Assembly: GCF_016427555.1 (NCBI RefSeq)
Contig: NZ_JAELVS010000004.1
Span: 62,001-126,000 of the forward strand
DNA: 64,000 nucleotides
Direction: 5' to 3'
DNA from: Marinobacter litoralis
Lineage (GTDB): Bacteria; Pseudomonadota; Gammaproteobacteria; Pseudomonadales; Oleiphilaceae
This document shows, piece after piece, positions 1-8,642 of the stretch (within the stretch, counting starts at the first letter, position 1; each line of letters starts with the position of its first letter). The notes under the pieces were generated by a model. It was given only the letters and a program-made list of their open reading frames with translations. It had not been told where the DNA came from and searched no databases. A program made the translations under genes and the position numbers.

Positions 1-43
1 ATGGGTGCAGGCACCGTACAAGGTAGGGCTTTCCGAGGGGTAA

Positions 44-67
44 GGGTCTGGCCCCGGGGTCAGACCC
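44..67. repeat. REP-like GC-rich palindrome at the 3' end of recJ
   Basis: Arms GGGTCTGGCCCC (44-55) and GGGGTCAGACCC (56-67) are complementary apart from one G-U wobble and have no loop. The repeat covers the recJ stop codon (60-62) and the last two sense codons. The GGGTCAGACCCC core resembles dispersed palindromes found near gene ends in many gammaproteobacteria. It may end or stabilise the recJ transcript. No transposase is in view. Confidence 0.6.
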
Positions 68-1805
68 CACCCCGGTTCAGCGGCTCAAGATAATCGACCA
101 TCAACTGCAGGTTGGTCCGCCCTCGGAAGGTGTTGGCATCCGGCTTGTAGACCACCCGGGCACCGGAGCGGGTGTAGTCCGGCACTTCAGGGCCTGTGTT
201 AAAGGCGATGGCATCGATAATGCCGCCACCCTCTGCAGGCTGCAGCACCAGTTTCAAATGATTCTCCCCGACAATGCGCTGACTGACGACGTTGAATTCC
301 CCGTCGAACAGGGGCTCAGGGAAGTGCTGCCCCCAAGGGCCACTACGCTTGAGCAGGTAGGCGGTATCGAGATTCAGCTCGTTAGCTGCTAGCGGACCAT
401 CGGTGACGATCGCCGCTTCCAGATCCTCTGGTTTCAGGCTATCCCGCACTGCCTCGTCGAAAGCTTTGCTGAAAGCCTCCAGGTCATCACGGGCAATGGT
501 CATGCCCGCGGCCATGGCGTGGCCGCCGTATTTTTTCATCAAGCCGGGCGACTTGGCATCCACCACCGCGAGGGCATCGCGGATGTGCAGACCAGGAATG
601 GAACGGGCAGAGCCTTTCAAGCTAACACCATCGTCATCCGGAGCAAACGCAATCGTCGGGCGATGGGTCTGCTCACGAATTCTGGCAGCAAGAATGCCGA
701 TTACACCCTGATGCCAATCCGGATCAAACAATGCCAGGCCCCAAGGCAAACCGGCAATGTCGAGCGACATAGAAGCCAGCAATTCTTGCGCTTGCTGCTT
801 CATGTCTTTTTCGATGGTGCGTCGTTCGCGATTGAAAGTATCCAGTTCTTGAGCAAGCCGCAGAGCTTCATCCGGGCTGTCCGCAAGCAGGCAGGCAATG
901 CCGATACTCATATCATCCAGACGACCGGCGGCATTCAGACGCGGCCCGACAACGAAACCCAAATCGGTCGAACTGATCTCGGTATGATCCCGGCCCGCCA
1001 CTTTCAGCAGCGCCAGTATACCGGGGCGTGCCTCGCCTTTGCGGATGCGCCTTATGCCCTGCTCAACGAAGATTCGATTGTTATGGTCCAGTGGCACAAC
1101 GTCCGCCACCGTGCCCAACGCCACCAAGTCCAGCAAAGTGCCCAGATTGGGCTCAGGATTCGGCAGCAGGTTGCGATCACGCAGGTGCTTTCGCAGCGCC
1201 GTAAGCACGTAAAACATGACCCCCACGCCAGCAGCGTTCTTGCTCAGGAACGGGCAACCGGGCTGATTGGGGTTTACAATGGCGTCCGCATCCGGCAGCT
1301 CTTCTCCTGCCAGGTGGTGGTCGGTAACAACCACTTTGATTCCGAGATTCCGTGCCGCACGCACGCCTTCGATGGCGGAGATGCCGTTATCCACCGTCAC
1401 CAGTAAATCAGGCAGCTCCCCCTCTTCCTGCAATCGATGGATAATTCCAGGTGTCAGCCCGTAACCATCCGAGAAACGGCTTGGCACGCGGAAATCGACC
1501 GATGGCACACCCAGCATCGACAAGCCGAGCATGGCAACAGCGGTACTGGTGGCTCCGTCTGCGTCGAAATCACCCAAAATCATCACGCGCTGTTTCTGCA
1601 CAACGGCATCGGCAAGCAACTCCACCGCCCGATCGATGCCTCGCAATTGCATCGGCGATGCCAGGTGCTTCAGGGTGTATTGGAGCTGATCATCGGAATG
1701 CACCCCCCGGGCGGCGTACAACCGGCGAAGGATGGGAGGCAGACTGTGCCCCCAGTTCGGCGTATCAGCCGGCTGGGGGCGGCGCAGGATCTTTTTGGGA
1801 GTCAT
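60..1805 (-). CDS. recJ: Single-stranded-DNA-specific exonuclease RecJ
   Basis: Cytoplasmic 5'-3' single-strand DNA exonuclease used in recombination and mismatch repair. The 581 aa match the usual family length. DHH phosphoesterase motifs are visible: DFDADGATST at 79-88, TVDNG at 137-141, TDHH at 161-164, and the DHHA1 motif GGHAMAAG at 427-434. The ATG lies 6 bp beyond the thrC stop, so it is probably the last gene of a hom-thrC-recJ transcript. Its stop codon falls inside a REP-like palindrome. Confidence 0.97.
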   Translation of the reverse strand: MTPKKILRRPQPADTPNWGHSLPPILRRLYAARGVHSDDQLQYTLKHLASPMQLRGIDRAVELLADAVVQKQRVMILGDFDADGATSTAVAMLGLSMLGVPSVDFRVPSRFSDGYGLTPGIIHRLQEEGELPDLLVTVDNGISAIEGVRAARNLGIKVVVTDHHLAGEELPDADAIVNPNQPGCPFLSKNAAGVGVMFYVLTALRKHLRDRNLLPNPEPNLGTLLDLVALGTVADVVPLDHNNRIFVEQGIRRIRKGEARPGILALLKVAGRDHTEISSTDLGFVVGPRLNAAGRLDDMSIGIACLLADSPDEALRLAQELDTFNRERRTIEKDMKQQAQELLASMSLDIAGLPWGLALFDPDWHQGVIGILAARIREQTHRPTIAFAPDDDGVSLKGSARSIPGLHIRDALAVVDAKSPGLMKKYGGHAMAAGMTIARDDLEAFSKAFDEAVRDSLKPEDLEAAIVTDGPLAANELNLDTAYLLKRSGPWGQHFPEPLFDGEFNVVSQRIVGENHLKLVLQPAEGGGIIDAIAFNTGPEVPDYTRSGARVVYKPDANTFRGRTNLQLMVDYLEPLNRGGV

Positions 1806-1811
1806 GCCGGA

Positions 1812-3212
1812 TCAGGCATTTTTCCAGTGCTTGGACAAAAAGCCCTGCACTTCAGACAGATCGTTTTCAAGAACGGTATAACGCTCTTCCCGCTCGAACA
1901 GATCCGCCATGTGAGGCGGCAACTGCGGCTTCACCGACAAGCCAGACTCAACAATGGCATCCGGGAACTTGGCCGGGTGCGCGGTACCCAGAGTGATCAT
2001 CGGAACCGTTGCGTCGCGGCGGCAGTTGCGAGCCGCGCGCACACCGATTGCGGTATGCGGATCGAGCAGGTATTCATTCTGCTCGTAAATCTCGCGAATG
2101 GTGTCGCAAGTGGTTTTGTCATCAACCGCGTCGCTATCAAACAGCTTGCGGGCAGACTTCCAACGGTAGTCCTCGATGCTGACCGGGCCTTTGGCCGCAT
2201 TTTCCAGCAGGTCCTTCACCGCCGCGCCGTCGCGACCGTGCAAGTCGAACAGCAACCGTTCGAAGTTACTGGACACCATGATGTCCATACTCGGCGACAG
2301 CGTGTGCTCCAACTGCTGTTTCTCGTATCGGTTGCCGCTCATGAAACGGTGCAAGATGTCGTTGCGGTTGGTAGCAATCACCAACTGGCTGATCGGCAAG
2401 CCCATCTTCTTAGCCAGGTAACCGGCGAAGATGTCACCAAAGTTACCGGTCGGCACGGAGAACGCCATGCTACGGTCAGGGCCACCCAACGCCAGTGAGG
2501 CCTGGAAGTAGTAGACGATCTGGGCCATGATTCGCGCCCAGTTGATGGAGTTCACCGCCGCCAGTTGGGTTTTTCCGCCCAGGAACGACTGATCACCGAA
2601 GCTTTCTTTGACCATGCGCTGACAGTCGTCAAAGTTACCTTTTACGGCAATGTTGTGAATATTGTCGCCCTGCACCGTCGTCATCTGGCGACGCTGCACT
2701 TCCGACACGCGCTGGTACGGATGCAGGATGAAGATATCCACGTGCTCACATCGGCGGCAGCCTTCGATGGCCGCCGAACCGGTGTCACCCGAGGTCGCCC
2801 CCATGATCACCACGTGCTGCTTACGCTTTTCAAGCACGTAGTCGAGCAAACGGCCGAGCAATTGCAGCGCAAAATCCTTAAAGGCCAGTGTAGGGCCACG
2901 GAACAGTTCCATCACCCATTCGTTGCTGTCGAGCTGAACCAGCGGTGCCACCGACTGGTGAGCGAATCCGCTGTAGGTTTCATCCAACATTTTGCGGAAG
3001 TCGTCAGCCGGGATGGCATCTTCCACAAACGGGTACATAACGTTAAAAGCCAGCTCCGCGTAGGGCAGGCCCCGCCAGCTGCGAATTTCTTCCAGGCTGA
3101 AGTGTGGCAATGACTCCGGAACGTAGAGGCCACCGTCGGTTGCCAAGCCAGTCAGAAGAACGTCTTCAAAGCCTAAAGCGGGTGCTTCGCCCCGTGTGCT
3201 GATGTATCTCAC
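1812..3212 (-). CDS. thrC: Threonine synthase
   Basis: PLP enzyme converting O-phospho-L-homoserine to L-threonine, the last step of threonine synthesis. The 466 aa fit the long proteobacterial form. The PLP-binding lysine lies in LAFKDFALQ (K112), and a glycine-rich phosphate loop follows (GATSGDTGSAA). It sits 11 bp downstream of hom, which makes the preceding step's substrate, and 6 bp upstream of recJ. Co-transcription is inferred from this spacing. Confidence 0.97.
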   Translation of the reverse strand: MRYISTRGEAPALGFEDVLLTGLATDGGLYVPESLPHFSLEEIRSWRGLPYAELAFNVMYPFVEDAIPADDFRKMLDETYSGFAHQSVAPLVQLDSNEWVMELFRGPTLAFKDFALQLLGRLLDYVLEKRKQHVVIMGATSGDTGSAAIEGCRRCEHVDIFILHPYQRVSEVQRRQMTTVQGDNIHNIAVKGNFDDCQRMVKESFGDQSFLGGKTQLAAVNSINWARIMAQIVYYFQASLALGGPDRSMAFSVPTGNFGDIFAGYLAKKMGLPISQLVIATNRNDILHRFMSGNRYEKQQLEHTLSPSMDIMVSSNFERLLFDLHGRDGAAVKDLLENAAKGPVSIEDYRWKSARKLFDSDAVDDKTTCDTIREIYEQNEYLLDPHTAIGVRAARNCRRDATVPMITLGTAHPAKFPDAIVESGLSVKPQLPPHMADLFEREERYTVLENDLSEVQGFLSKHWKNA

Positions 3213-3223
3213 GTGCGTACCTG

Positions 3224-4525
3224 TTAGTTAAAATTTTCTGCGCGGATGCGAACAACGGAACCATCTACGTCGACCAGCGATTCCATCTCTTCAATCGCCA
3301 GATTCATCTGACGCTCCTGAACCGTGTGGGTCAGGATGATGACCGGAATCCGGCCATCCGCGAACTCGGATTCTTTCTGCATGATCGATTCAATATTGAT
3401 GCCGTGCTCGCTCAAAATCGATGCGATCTTGGCCAGAACGCCCGGGCGATCGAACGCCTGAATGCGCAGGTAGTAAGCGGACTGAATCTCTTCCATCGGC
3501 AGCACTGGCAAATCTTCCAGCGCATCTGGCGTGAAGCCCAGATACGGCACTTTCTGCTGGCTTTCACTCGCTACAGAGCGAGCCACGTCAACGATGTCTG
3601 CAATCACGGCAGAGGCCGTGGCCTCGTCACCGGCACCCGGGCCGTAATACATGGTTTGGCCAACCGCATCACCATCCACCATGACAGCATTAAGCACGCC
3701 ATCAACCTGAGCAATCAGATGTGTTTTCGGAACCAGTGTGGGATGAACCCGCAATTCGATCCCATCGTCACGACGGCGGGCAATCCCCAGATGCTTGACC
3801 CGGTAGCCCAGCAGCTCAGCGTGGGCAATATCACTCGGGGTCAACGACGAAATACCCTCGGTATACGCTTTTTCGAACTGCAGCGGAACGCCAATGCCGG
3901 ACGAGGCCAGGATCGTAAGCTTGTGGGCTGCATCGATGCCTTCAACGTCGAAGGTGGGGTCGGCTTCTGCGTAACCCAGCGCCTGTGCCTCTTTCAGTAC
4001 CTCGTCAAACGGACGACCAGCACGCATTTCGGTCAGAATAAAGTTACCGGTGCCGTTAATGATACCGGCGATGGTATCGATGCGATTGGCGGCCAAACCT
4101 TCACGGACCGCTTTGATCACCGGAATACCACCTGCTACGCCGGCTTCATAGGCAACGACAACACCCGCTTTTTCAGCGGCCTCAAAAATTTCGTTACCGT
4201 GAACGGCAATCAGAGCCTTATTGGCAGTGACCACATGCTTGCCGTTGGCGATGGCCGTCAACACCAGTTCCCGGGCAACGTCGTAGCCACCAATCAACTC
4301 AACGACAACGTCAACATCAGGGTCATTCACCACATCAAAAATGTCGGTGCTGAACGGAATATTACCCAGCTCAAGATCGTCCCGGCGCTTTCGGCTCGCC
4401 ACTCGGGCAATTCGAATAGTGCAGCCGATACGGCCCGAAATAATCGCCGCGTTGCGAGTCAGGACATTGAATGTACCGCCGCCTACGGTTCCTAATCCGC
4501 AAATTCCGACATTAACGTCTTTCAA
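3224..4525 (-). CDS. hom: Homoserine dehydrogenase (with ACT domain)
   Basis: NAD(P)-dependent reduction of aspartate semialdehyde to homoserine, the branch point to threonine and methionine. The dinucleotide motif GLGTVGGG is at residues 10-17. The central catalytic domain carries GIINGTGNFILTEM, and a C-terminal ACT domain (YYLRIQAFDRPGVLAKI) suggests threonine feedback. I choose a TTG start at 4525 (433 aa). AGAGGTGA lies just upstream, and family members begin as MK-x-VKVGICGLGTVG. The in-frame ATG at 4567 would add 14 unconserved residues and lies close to the probable promoter. Followed by thrC. Confidence 0.95.
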   Translation of the reverse strand: MKDVNVGICGLGTVGGGTFNVLTRNAAIISGRIGCTIRIARVASRKRRDDLELGNIPFSTDIFDVVNDPDVDVVVELIGGYDVARELVLTAIANGKHVVTANKALIAVHGNEIFEAAEKAGVVVAYEAGVAGGIPVIKAVREGLAANRIDTIAGIINGTGNFILTEMRAGRPFDEVLKEAQALGYAEADPTFDVEGIDAAHKLTILASSGIGVPLQFEKAYTEGISSLTPSDIAHAELLGYRVKHLGIARRRDDGIELRVHPTLVPKTHLIAQVDGVLNAVMVDGDAVGQTMYYGPGAGDEATASAVIADIVDVARSVASESQQKVPYLGFTPDALEDLPVLPMEEIQSAYYLRIQAFDRPGVLAKIASILSEHGINIESIMQKESEFADGRIPVIILTHTVQERQMNLAIEEMESLVDVDGSVVRIRAENFN

Positions 4526-4577
4526 GCTCTCACCTCTGATCCCGCTCGGGGTGCTGATGGATTGCAATTGGGGGCAT

Positions 4578-4619
4578 AGTATACCGATTCAGGCGCGTCT
4601 GAATAAGCCCTGAATCGGT
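4578..4619 (-). promoter_or_regulatory. Candidate hom promoter with overlapping dyad
   Basis: Reading leftwards there is a -10-like TATACT (4578-4583), 5 of 6 consensus bases. An inverted repeat abuts it: ACCGATTCAGG (4583-4593) and CCTGAATCGGT (4609-4619), perfect 11-bp arms with a 15-nt loop, covering where the -35 should be. It could be an operator for hom-thrC-recJ or a terminator for the upstream dsbC. There is no T-run, so the operator reading is slightly favoured. Confidence 0.45.
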
Positions 4620-4666
4620 TACCTTTCAATCAGTGGGAAACGACCCCGAACCGGGGCCGGTAAAAC

Positions 4667-5401
4667 TTAAAGCAGGCCAAGGCCTTCTGCCAGATTTCGG
4701 GCCGGAACATAGCCGCGGATCATGTTGCCGTCTTCCAGAACAATTGCTGGCGTGCCGGTGACTCCTACCTTACCGCCCAGGCGATACTGATCACCGACCG
4801 GGTTATCACAGGTCTTGCTTGGCACTGACTTACCGCCTTTGGCTGCGTCCATTGCATCCTGTTGATCATCCGCACACCAGACCGACTCGTACTTGCGGAA
4901 CGACGGCGTATTAGGGCCGGAACGCGGGAAGGCATAATAATTAACGGTGATACCGTACTCATTGAGTTGTGGCACTTCGTCGTGCAGCTTGCGGCAGTAG
5001 GGGCAATCAATATCAGTGAACACATCGATCACGGCTTTTTGCTTGCCTTTCGCAGGGTATGAGATCAACCCGTCGTCACCAAACGCCGCCATTTGCTTTT
5101 GACGCACCTGAGCGCGAGCCTCTTCTGTTACGTTGGCAATACCGTTATCGGTAATTTTCAACATATCGCCCGTCAGCAGATACACGCCGTCTTCAGTGGT
5201 GTAGATGGTGTCACCGTTGCTGCTTTGCACTTCGTAAAGGCCTTGAGCCTCGGATGCACGCACCGACATAATCCGCAATCCCGGTACCGCCGTCGACAAG
5301 CGCTCCTTGATCGTTTCTTCGATATCGCCCGCAAGAGCCGCTGGCGCAATTACCAGAGACGCCAACAGACCAGCTACTGCGGCCAAACTTTTCAGCTTCA
5401 T
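4667..5401 (-). CDS. dsbC: Thiol:disulfide interchange protein DsbC
   Basis: Periplasmic disulfide isomerase that corrects wrong disulfides. The start at 5401 gives 244 aa with a clear signal peptide (residues 1-24, cleavage after AALA). The longer in-frame reading from 5464 would bury that signal. An N-terminal dimerisation domain precedes a thioredoxin fold with the CPYC active site at 133-136. A second Cys pair (WCADD and KTCDNP) and the cis-Pro loop GVTGTPA are present. It lies between hom and xerD, as in Pseudomonas. Confidence 0.95.
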   Translation of the reverse strand: MKLKSLAAVAGLLASLVIAPAALAGDIEETIKERLSTAVPGLRIMSVRASEAQGLYEVQSSNGDTIYTTEDGVYLLTGDMLKITDNGIANVTEEARAQVRQKQMAAFGDDGLISYPAKGKQKAVIDVFTDIDCPYCRKLHDEVPQLNEYGITVNYYAFPRSGPNTPSFRKYESVWCADDQQDAMDAAKGGKSVPSKTCDNPVGDQYRLGGKVGVTGTPAIVLEDGNMIRGYVPARNLAEGLGLL

Positions 5402-5537
5402 GAGATAACACTTACCTTGTTGTTGAAGAAATTCGGGACTCCAGCCCCACTCACAGACAGGCACACACCATCACCCACCTTCTTGCCTGAGTGCGACACA
5501 GAGCGGCAGCAAAAGTTCAATACCACACCATAACAGA

Positions 5538-6455
5538 TCACCCTCTGGGATGGTGCGTCTGATGCAAGTCTTGTAATCGCTGACGAGCGACATGGGTATA
5601 AATCTGGGTGGTCGAAAGGTCTGAATGACCCAGCAACATCTGCACCACCCTCAGATCGGCACCATGATTCAGCAAGTGGGTTGCAAAGGCATGGCGGAGG
5701 GTATGGGGCGACAGATGCTTCTGTATGCCAGAGCGGGAGGCGTATAATTTGATACGGTACCAAAAAGTCTGCCGGGTCATGGCAGTGGCGCGATTTCCGG
5801 GGAAGAGCGCATCGCTGCTCTTGCCCTTTAAAAGCTCGCCCCGCGCTTCACGCATATAGCGAACCAGCCAATCGAGCGCCTCTTCGCCCAGCGGCACCAA
5901 CCTTTCTTTCCCGCCCTTACCGCTAACACGAACAACACCTTGGCGAAGATTTACCTGGTCAACCGTCAGGCCGGTCAGCTCCGTGACACGCAAGCCGCAC
6001 CCATACAAAATCTCCAGCATCGCCCGATCACGCAATTCCAGGGGCAACTCCGGGTCTGGCTCTGCCAGCAGGCGCTCAACATCATCTTCCGTCAGAGTGT
6101 CGGGCAATCGCCGGGGTAAACGCGGACTGTCGATTCGCAAAGTGGGATCTTCGTCGATCAGACCTTCCCGCAACAAGAAACGATAGAAGCGCCGAATGCC
6201 TGAGAGGCGGCGCGCAGCGGTACTCGCCTTCAAACCGTCCGCCATGCCTCGCGACATCCACGCCAACAGAAGGGTACGCGTTGCTGATCGCAAGACGGGC
6301 GCCCCGGGTTGTTGCTGCAACCACAGTGACAACCCCGACAAATCACTGGCATAGGCTGCCCGGGTCTTCTCGCCCAACCCGTCCTCAAGCCAAACGGCAT
6401 CAGAAAATCGGGAAATCAGCGATTCATCTTCAGCTCTGATCAAACGCACCCCCAC
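5538..6455 (-). CDS. xerD: Site-specific tyrosine recombinase XerD
   Basis: Acts with XerC at dif to resolve chromosome dimers. The 305 aa comprise an N-terminal SAM-like core-binding domain (about 15-105) and a C-terminal catalytic domain. All catalytic residues are visible: R156 (GCGLRVTEL), K180 (SGKGGKE), H251 and R254 (HTLRHAFATH), H277 (GHSDLSTTQ) and Y286 (IYTHV). The first start is GTG; in-frame alternatives exist a few codons in. The housekeeping neighbours (dsbC, rplS) argue against a phage integrase. Confidence 0.95.
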   Translation of the reverse strand: MGVRLIRAEDESLISRFSDAVWLEDGLGEKTRAAYASDLSGLSLWLQQQPGAPVLRSATRTLLLAWMSRGMADGLKASTAARRLSGIRRFYRFLLREGLIDEDPTLRIDSPRLPRRLPDTLTEDDVERLLAEPDPELPLELRDRAMLEILYGCGLRVTELTGLTVDQVNLRQGVVRVSGKGGKERLVPLGEEALDWLVRYMREARGELLKGKSSDALFPGNRATAMTRQTFWYRIKLYASRSGIQKHLSPHTLRHAFATHLLNHGADLRVVQMLLGHSDLSTTQIYTHVARQRLQDLHQTHHPRG

Positions 6456-6482
6456 GACTCACGCAACACCGAAATTTAAGCA

Positions 6483-6513
6483 CAAAAAAAGCAGCCGCTG
6501 GGGCTGCTTTTTT
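6483..6513 (-). terminator. Rho-independent terminator of the rpsP-rimM-trmD-rplS operon
   Basis: GCAGCC (6491-6496) and GGCTGC (6502-6507) form a stem, with an A-run on the left (6484-6490) and a T-run on the right (6508-6513). It could work in both directions. It lies 25 bp past the rplS stop on the minus strand and upstream of xerD. Confidence 0.85.
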
Positions 6514-6537
6514 CGGTACTGATCGGTCGAGCCGATA

Positions 6538-6894
6538 TCAGCCCAGCTTTTCCTTGATACGAGCTGCCTTACCAGACAGGTCGCGCAGGTAGTAAAGCTT
6601 AGCCTGACGAACGTCACCACGACGCTTCACGCTTACGCTGTCTACCAGTGAAGAATAAGTCTGGAAAGTACGCTCAACACCCACGCCGTAAGAAATCTTA
6701 CGAACAGTGAAGGAAGAGTTCATACCACGGTTGCGCTTACCGATAACCACACCTTCGAACGCCTGCAGACGCTCACGGCTACCTTCTTTAACGCGAACCT
6801 GAACAACCACGGTGTCGCCCGGCGCAAACGCTGGGAGTTCCTTGGTCATCTGTTCTGCTTCAAGTTGACTGATGATGTTGTTCTTGCCGCTCAT
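6538..6894 (-). CDS. rplS: 50S ribosomal protein L19
   Basis: Structural protein of the large ribosomal subunit near the 30S interface. The start at 6894 gives 118 aa beginning [16 protein letters not shown], which matches the family; the longer reading from 6945 overlaps trmD. Conserved blocks include [28 protein letters not shown] and the basic C-terminus. It is the last gene of rpsP-rimM-trmD-rplS, and a strong terminator follows. Confidence 0.97.
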   Translation of the reverse strand: MSGKNNIISQLEAEQMTKELPAFAPGDTVVVQVRVKEGSRERLQAFEGVVIGKRNRGMNSSFTVRKISYGVGVERTFQTYSSLVDSVSVKRRGDVRQAKLYYLRDLSGKAARIKEKLG

Positions 6895-6919
6895 CGTAAT
6901 GCTCCTGATACCCAATCTT

Positions 6920-7678
6920 TCAATGCCCTGATGATTCAGAGGCACCCGGTTCGTTCAAAATTTCACCCAGTAGCTGACGCTCTTCTTCCGTAAACACCCG
7001 CTCTTCGAGCAGGTCGGGGCGCCGCTCCTGTGTTCGCCTCAACGATTCTTTCAACCGCCAACGCCGGATCTGTTCATGGTGACCGCCCAAAAGAACTTCC
7101 GGCACCGCCTGACCTTCGTAAACCTCGGGCCGGGTGTAGTGCGGACAATCCAGCAAACCATCAGCAAAGGAATCCTGCTCTGCCGACTGCGCATGACCCA
7201 GCGCTCCGGGGATGAGGCGTGTTACCGCATCAATCACAGCCATCGCCGCCAGTTCGCCACCTGAGAGCACAAAGTCACCCAGTGACACCTCCCGGTCGAC
7301 TTCCGCCGATATCAGACGTTCATCAACGCCCTCGTAACGACCGGCAACGAGAATCAGCTGTTTTTCGGCAGCAAGAGACTCCACTACCGACTGATCCAGC
7401 CTTTCACCCTGCGGAGAAAGATAGACCACACAGGCCTTGCCGGGTGCCGATGCCCTTGCCTCATGTATCGCGTCCCGGAGCGGCTGAATCTTCATCAGCA
7501 TTCCCGGGCCACCGCCATAGGGCCGGTCATCAACAGTACGGTGACGATCATGCGTGAAATCCCGGGGGTTCCAGCTCTTGAACGTCAAAAGACCTTCCCG
7601 AACGGCCCTACCGGTGATTCCGTACTCCGTCACCGAAGAAAACATGTCCGGAAACAGGCTGACTGCGCCAATCCACAC
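6920..7678 (-). CDS. trmD: tRNA (guanine-N1-)-methyltransferase TrmD
   Basis: Uses SAM to make m1G37 in tRNAs, preventing +1 frameshifting. The 252 aa start at a GTG and begin [18 protein letters not shown]-family knot motifs are visible: [25 protein letters not shown] and [15 protein letters not shown]. The substrate loop [10 protein letters not shown] lies near residue 60. It starts 3 bp after the rimM stop, so translation is probably coupled. Confidence 0.97.
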   Translation of the reverse strand: MWIGAVSLFPDMFSSVTEYGITGRAVREGLLTFKSWNPRDFTHDRHRTVDDRPYGGGPGMLMKIQPLRDAIHEARASAPGKACVVYLSPQGERLDQSVVESLAAEKQLILVAGRYEGVDERLISAEVDREVSLGDFVLSGGELAAMAVIDAVTRLIPGALGHAQSAEQDSFADGLLDCPHYTRPEVYEGQAVPEVLLGGHHEQIRRWRLKESLRRTQERRPDLLEERVFTEEERQLLGEILNEPGASESSGH

Positions 7679-7681
7679 TCG

Positions 7682-8209
7682 TCAGAACTCCGGATCCCAA
7701 TCGACCACCATACGCGAACCGTTCAGATCCACACTCATAACCACCTGGTCCGGCAGATATGGGATGAGCCGTTCACGCTGATCGATAGAACCGGCTGTCG
7801 CACGCACAACCAACACATCGTTGGCGCCTGTTTCCAGCAGATGATGCACCTTACCCAGGCACTCATCTTCAACCGTGAAGACATCCAGACCTTCCAACTG
7901 AAACCAGTAGTACTCCCCGTCAGGAAGCGCTGGCAGTTGTTCAGTTGGAACTCTGATCTCGGCCCCCGCGTATGTGCGGGCCACTTCACGATCATCAAGT
8001 CCTTTCAGCTTGACGACGATCCCCTGCCCTTGGCGGCGACCATCCTCAAGCTTTGCCGGGATACGCTTACCGTCCAGAACCAAAGTCCAGTTACGGTAGT
8101 TCAGTATTCCCTCTTTGGGATCGGTATCAGAGAAGACCTTAAGCCAACCCTTGACCCCAAACACCGAGGTTACCCGGCCGATCACAGTTTCCTGCGAAGT
8201 CTGTGTCAT
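7682..8209 (-). CDS. rimM: 16S rRNA processing / 30S maturation factor RimM
   Basis: Binds S19 and helps mature the 16S 3' domain (head) of the 30S subunit. I choose ATG at 8209 (175 aa, beginning MTQTSQETVIGRVTSVFG), with GAGG about 10 bp upstream. A TTG three codons earlier (8218) is possible. An N-terminal RimM barrel (about 8-90) is followed by a PRC-barrel (EYYWFQLEGLDV onward). It lies between rpsP and trmD in the conserved operon. Confidence 0.95.
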   Translation of the reverse strand: MTQTSQETVIGRVTSVFGVKGWLKVFSDTDPKEGILNYRNWTLVLDGKRIPAKLEDGRRQGQGIVVKLKGLDDREVARTYAGAEIRVPTEQLPALPDGEYYWFQLEGLDVFTVEDECLGKVHHLLETGANDVLVVRATAGSIDQRERLIPYLPDQVVMSVDLNGSRMVVDWDPEF

Positions 8210-8238
8210 GCCTGTCAAACCTCGATATTAAACTGCAA

Positions 8239-8478
8239 TTACTCTGCAGTTTTCAGCAGCTGCGCAACGCGATCGCTGGTCTGAGCGCCTTGGCCCACCC
8301 AGTAATCAACGCGCTCACGGTTAACACGCAGACGCTCTTCCTGGCCGCGGGCAACCGGGTTAAAGAAACCAACACGCTCAATGAAACGGCCGTCACGGGA
8401 GTTACGGCTGTCAGTGACTGTCAGATGGTAGAACGGGCGCTTCTTAGAGCCGCCACGAGCCAAACGGATTGTTACCAT
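8239..8478 (-). CDS. rpsP: 30S ribosomal protein S16
   Basis: Structural and assembly protein of the small ribosomal subunit. The start at 8478 gives 79 aa beginning [17 protein letters not shown], the family signature. The 39 extra residues upstream in frame are unconserved and come from the leader. First gene of the rpsP-rimM-trmD-rplS operon, with a recognisable promoter about 100 bp upstream. Confidence 0.97.
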   Translation of the reverse strand: MVTIRLARGGSKKRPFYHLTVTDSRNSRDGRFIERVGFFNPVARGQEERLRVNRERVDYWVGQGAQTSDRVAQLLKTAE

Positions 8479-8572
8479 TTCGACCAATATCCTGTTCTGT
8501 TGTACGAACTTTGTACGCTTCTCATCACACTGAATGCAGCCGACGAGAAGACCCATACTCGAAAGGGGCGCT

Positions 8573-8601
8573 ATTCTATGCGAAAAAAGCGCCAATGAAA
8601 A
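8573..8601 (-). promoter_or_regulatory. Probable sigma-70 promoter of the rpsP operon
   Basis: Reading leftwards, a TTTTCA -35 (8596-8601, 4 of 6) is separated by 17 bp from a TAGAAT -10 (8573-8578, 5 of 6). This predicts a leader of roughly 90 nt before the rpsP ATG. The -35 lies at the foot of the ffh terminator hairpin, so the two operons are tightly packed. Confidence 0.55.
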
Positions 8602-8628
8602 TAGGGAAACACTCGGTTTCCCTATTTT
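8598..8628 (-). terminator. Stem-loop terminator after ffh
   Basis: Perfect 13-bp arms (8598-8610 and 8616-8628) around the loop ACTCG. The outer bases of the stem are A/T rich, ending in TTTT on the minus strand. It lies 15 bp past the ffh stop. The U-run is short, so strength is uncertain. Confidence 0.65.
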
Positions 8629-8642
8629 ATGTGTAAGGCTTT

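Noticed and set aside
519..1406. Long plus-strand reading frame (295 codons) opposite recJ
   Set aside because: It is antisense to a well-conserved gene, has no recognisable domain, and reflects codon bias in GC-rich DNA.
1437..2498. 353-codon plus-strand frame across the recJ-thrC junction
   Set aside because: Opposite two conserved genes, no ribosome site, no family resemblance.
5538..6455. Tyrosine recombinase as evidence for a prophage or integron
   Set aside because: XerD length, motifs and dsbC/rplS context show the housekeeping recombinase; no phage genes or att sites nearby.
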